A stretch of 8,396 nucleotides of DNA. It comes from Kiritimatiellia bacterium. GTDB lineage: Bacteria; Verrucomicrobiota; Kiritimatiellia; SLAD01. Positions within the stretch are counted from its first letter, which is position 1; each line of letters begins with the position of its first letter. The position numbers and the translations under genes were made by a program. Shown here in pieces: positions 5,840-8,396 of this stretch. The notes under the pieces are model-generated. The model was not told the DNA's origin and made no database searches. It worked only from the letters and a program-made list of their open reading frames with translations. The stretch spans positions 1-8,396 of the forward strand of contig SLCI01000093.1 in assembly GCA_007125875.1 (NCBI GenBank), in the 5' to 3' direction.

Positions 5840-7906
5840 ATGACAAAGCGTATAGGAATATCAATGTTACTGGTGGCGGTGATGGGCTTACACCCTTCGG
5901 TCTGGGCGGAAGAAGCTGACTCGCGTGCGATCCAGTTAGGTACGGTCACGGTACTTGGAAAGCAGCAAGATGCTGCTTTCTTGCCCGGAGCGATCACGGT
6001 AGTGAATGAAGATATGATCGATCAGCTTCAGCCACGATCCACCGAAGACGTCCTGCGGCGTGTGCCCGGGGTCTTCGTCAAAGGCGAAGAAGAGAATGCC
6101 GTCGTGGTCAATGTCGGCGTGCGCGGTTTGCCGGCCGGCGATTACAAAACGCTGGTACTGGAAGATGGGGTGCCGGTTCAACCCGGTATTTTTGTGGGCA
6201 ACTCGCGCTATTACAACCCGCGGATACAACGTATGGCTGGTGTCGAAGTCCTGCGCGGCGCAGCCTCGCTGCGTTATGGACCCAATACGATTGGTGGCGT
6301 GATTAATTACTTATCCAAGACTCCAGAAGACGGCGTGACGGTAAGTGGTAAATACGGATCATGGCATACGCGCGAGGCGACCGTTGAGGCTGGTGCGAGC
6401 ACAGAAGACGGCAGCGCTCGGCTTGGCGCAATAGTAACACGCTCTCGCAGCGATGGGTTTATGGATAAAGGCTATGACATGACCGATGTCATGATTAAGG
6501 GAGGACTCACCATCGGAGAGAACCATTACTTGGGCGCTAAGTTCCTCTATCACGAAACGGATGCAAATATTTCCTATCGCGGCCTCTTTCCTGATGCCTA
6601 TCGGGCAGGCGAGCGGTTTAATCCTGCTCCCGATGATTGGTTCCTGACAGAACGAATGGCGTTCGACATCAACCACGAATGGCAGATCAACCCAGATGTG
6701 TCCTTGCAGACACTGGCCTATTGGAGCGATATGAACCGCGATTACTGGCGGTTTCAGTTAGACGCCGACAATCCAACCACCATCAATACCGATGGCTTTC
6801 GGGTCTGGAACTATCGCGACGAAGTGCAAGGCAACAATCGATCCTTTGAGCGGTTCGGTGTCGATTCGCGTATGACGATTAGCCACACCACGCTGGATAT
6901 CCATAACGAGACCGAGTTGGGTGTCCGGCTGATGACCGAAGAGATGCTGGACGAAACGATTAGGGCGGATCGAGCCACACCGCGGCAAGCGAATCAACCG
7001 TTGCTTCGGAACCGGGTCGACTCGGCCGACAGCCTAGCACTCTTTGCCCAGAATCGTTTTGATCTGACCGACGCGTTTTCTTTGACCGCAGGCGTGCGAA
7101 TGGAAAGTTACGAACAGCAGCGAAAGGATCGTCGCAGCGGTGATCCCTCGGATACCTTCTCGAATACCGAGGTGATGCCGGGCATTGGCGCGACCTATCG
7201 GTTCGCTCCCCTCGCCCAAGTGTTCGGTAGTGTGTATCGCGCTTTTGCGCCGCCACTGGTCGGCAGTGTGATCGGAGCCGACGATGCCCCCACCAAGGCT
7301 GAAACCTCCGTGAATTTGGAGTTAGGTGTTCGCGGCAGTAATGGACGCGTCAATTACGAGGTGACAGCCTTCCAAATGGATTTCTCCAATCAAGTGGACC
7401 CCGGGATCTCCGACATTCGCAATCCGAATGAAGGCAGTGCTCTCATTCAAGGCATGGAGGCAACGCTCGGTTATGCCTTTGACAACGGACTCAGCCTGAA
7501 CGGGAACGTTACCTGGATTCCAACAGCGGAATTTGGCGAAGATCGACCGGGCGATGCGCTAGACGGGAATCGTTTACCCTATTCGCCTGAATGGATGGCG
7601 AACCTGTCGGTAGGATACCAGTACCGTCGTCTACAGACCGCCTTGTTACTAAACTACACGGGCGAGGTATATGGTGACGGGATGAATGTCCGTGATCTGA
7701 CCACCGAATCGACCGGCACATGGGGTGGCTTGATCAAGAGCTACTACACGATTGATTTAACCGGTCGCTACGAGGTCAACTCAAACCTGTCGGTGTTCGG
7801 CGCGGTTAAGAATATTACCGATGAGACCTATATTGCGGGCCTACGGCAAGGTATCTATGTCGGCCCCGAGCGCAGTTTCGAGATCGGCGCAAGCTACACC
7901 TTCTGA
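5840..7906 (+). CDS. TonB-dependent outer-membrane receptor, FecA-like
   Basis: This 688-residue protein would bind a ferric chelate outside the cell and import it with TonB energy. It has a signal peptide (residues 1-23, ending SVWA before EEADS), a TonB-box-like stretch GTVTVLG (34-40), a plug domain (about 45-160) and a beta barrel to the C-terminus, which ends in GASYTF with the terminal aromatic residue expected for outer-membrane barrels. The plug carries RGL (95-97), TLVLEDGVP (104-112), RYYNPRIQRM, GVEVLRG and RYGPNTIGGVIN. This series resembles the FecA (ferric citrate) group more than cobalamin receptors. There is no extra N-terminal signalling domain, so it should not control its own sigma factor. 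The ATG at 5840 is preceded by GAGAGGGA (5828-5835). An upstream GTG (5783) in frame would bury the signal peptide behind 19 residues and is rejected. Length is normal. It has its own promoter and terminator. The substrate is an inference. Confidence 0.93.
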   Translation: MTKRIGISMLLVAVMGLHPSVWAEEADSRAIQLGTVTVLGKQQDAAFLPGAITVVNEDMIDQLQPRSTEDVLRRVPGVFVKGEEENAVVVNVGVRGLPAGDYKTLVLEDGVPVQPGIFVGNSRYYNPRIQRMAGVEVLRGAASLRYGPNTIGGVINYLSKTPEDGVTVSGKYGSWHTREATVEAGASTEDGSARLGAIVTRSRSDGFMDKGYDMTDVMIKGGLTIGENHYLGAKFLYHETDANISYRGLFPDAYRAGERFNPAPDDWFLTERMAFDINHEWQINPDVSLQTLAYWSDMNRDYWRFQLDADNPTTINTDGFRVWNYRDEVQGNNRSFERFGVDSRMTISHTTLDIHNETELGVRLMTEEMLDETIRADRATPRQANQPLLRNRVDSADSLALFAQNRFDLTDAFSLTAGVRMESYEQQRKDRRSGDPSDTFSNTEVMPGIGATYRFAPLAQVFGSVYRAFAPPLVGSVIGADDAPTKAETSVNLELGVRGSNGRVNYEVTAFQMDFSNQVDPGISDIRNPNEGSALIQGMEATLGYAFDNGLSLNGNVTWIPTAEFGEDRPGDALDGNRLPYSPEWMANLSVGYQYRRLQTALLLNYTGEVYGDGMNVRDLTTESTGTWGGLIKSYYTIDLTGRYEVNSNLSVFGAVKNITDETYIAGLRQGIYVGPERSFEIGASYTF

Positions 7907-7932
7907 GGCATAGCTACTCATGCTTAGAGGGG

Positions 7933-7961
7933 GGCGGGAGGCTTCGGCCTCCCGCCTTTTT
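7933..7961 (+). terminator. Strong rho-independent terminator of the receptor gene
   Basis: A perfect ten-base stem, GGCGGGAGGC and GCCTCCCGCC, closes a TTCG tetraloop (7943-7946) and is followed at once by TTTTT (7957-7961). It lies 26 bases after the receptor stop. No A-run precedes the stem, so it should act on the + strand only. It separates the receptor transcript from the CDGSH gene. Confidence 0.95.
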
Positions 7962-8012
7962 GCCTTTGTTGTCAGGCAGTGGACGAATGCATCAAATCGC
8001 GCTCCCCATAAT

Positions 8013-8036
8013 CCACGTCCTAACGGACGCGGCTAC
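8013..8036 (-). repeat. Single REP-like hairpin with GTAG foot
   Basis: Read on the - strand, GTAG (8036-8033) is followed by CCGCGTCC-GTTA-GGACGTGG (8032-8013), an eight-base stem with one G-U pair and a four-base loop. The mismatch is a G-U pair only in this orientation, which fits a REP read from its GTAG end. The layout (GTAG, C-rich stem, GACGTG after the loop) resembles the right REP arm at 3764-3790, so the two may belong to the same family. No partner in inverted orientation is visible nearby. Confidence 0.5.
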
Positions 8037-8138
8037 CTTTCTCGACCTTGTCCCATCGCGTTCTCGGTAAATAGGCTAAAAATGGTTGGAAATGGCGTGA
8101 ATCTGTCGATACTGGGCGGGAAAGAGAGGAGAGACAGT

Positions 8139-8381
8139 ATGGACAAACCAGATATCGCCGCTAAGGAACCGATCGCCGTAGACTTGAAGAAGGGTGAAGA
8201 ATACTACTTTTGTACGTGTGGTAAGTCAGCCAGTCAGCCTTTTTGTGATGGATCGCACAGCGGCACGGGTTTTATGCCGCAGGCTTTCGTCGCCGAGGCG
8301 GATGGAGAAGCCTATCTGTGCCAATGCAAGCAAACAGGCAATTCGCCTTACTGCGATGGCACACATAACAAGCTCGATTAG
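8139..8381 (+). CDS. Small protein with two CDGSH iron-sulfur motifs
   Basis: This 80-residue protein should bind two [2Fe-2S] clusters, each by three Cys and one His. Motif 1 is Cys25-x-Cys27 to Cys36 and His40 (CTCGKSASQPFCDGSH). Motif 2 is Cys61-x-Cys63 to Cys72 and His76 (CQCKQTGNSPYCDGTH). Both fit the complete CDGSH pattern C-x-C-x2-[ST]-x3-P-x-C-D-G-[STA]-H, with no ligand missing. There is no signal peptide or membrane span, so it is probably cytoplasmic. Bacterial double-CDGSH proteins are thought to act in electron or iron-sulfur transfer; the partner is unknown. The start at 8139 follows GAGAGGAG (8124-8131) with seven bases spacing. The frame is open further upstream to about 7920, but that translation crosses the terminator and REP-like hairpin and lacks a ribosome site. 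The strong terminator upstream means it needs its own promoter. A weak candidate is TTGTCC (8048-8053) with TAGGCT (8072-8077). Confidence 0.93.
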   Translation: MDKPDIAAKEPIAVDLKKGEEYYFCTCGKSASQPFCDGSHSGTGFMPQAFVAEADGEAYLCQCKQTGNSPYCDGTHNKLD

Positions 8382-8396
8382 GCTCACTTGCGTATA

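Overview
The window reads as part of a proteobacterial chromosome, most likely gammaproteobacterial. The reasons are the gene order DUF3450 - long ExbB - short ExbB - ExbD - TonB - TPR protein, moderate to high GC, Shine-Dalgarno-led translationally coupled genes and REP-like palindromes. I cannot name the genus. Related operons also occur outside Gammaproteobacteria (Opitutae-type Verrucomicrobia are an alternative), so the taxonomic call is an inference.

Layout. Positions 1-3661 hold a tightly packed operon on the + strand: the 3' end of a DUF3450 gene, a long MotA/TolQ/ExbB-type channel protein with a periplasmic coiled coil, a short second ExbB, ExbD and TonB. Every junction is an overlap of 1 to 8 bases. 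A 179-base gap (3662-3840) carries two facing REP-like palindromes and a candidate promoter. It is followed by an exported TPR-repeat protein (3841-5106). The 676 bases at 5107-5782 hold no recognisable gene but contain a 315-base segment bounded by imperfect inverted repeats (a degraded IS or MITE-like element), and end in an AT-rich promoter region. A FecA-like TonB-dependent outer-membrane receptor follows (5840-7906) and closes with a strong intrinsic terminator (7933-7961). After a spacer with a single REP-like hairpin on the - strand comes a small protein with two CDGSH iron-sulfur motifs (8139-8381).

Working together: ExbB/ExbD use the proton gradient to energise TonB, which spans the periplasm and opens the receptor, probably for ferric siderophore or ferric citrate-like uptake. 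The DUF3450 and TPR proteins are usual companions of this type of TonB system and their precise roles are unclear. The CDGSH protein may be an iron-sulfur or redox partner, but it is transcriptionally separate.

The most unusual feature is an array of six palindromic units with an exact 31-base period (501-674). It lies inside the long ExbB gene, directly after its second codon and before the hydrophobic part of its signal peptide. Because 31 is not a multiple of three, successive copies are translated in three different frames (SNDWK-, FQRLE- and P-[MT]-IGK-type peptides), and the array is free of stop codons in all forward frames and in the reverse frames.
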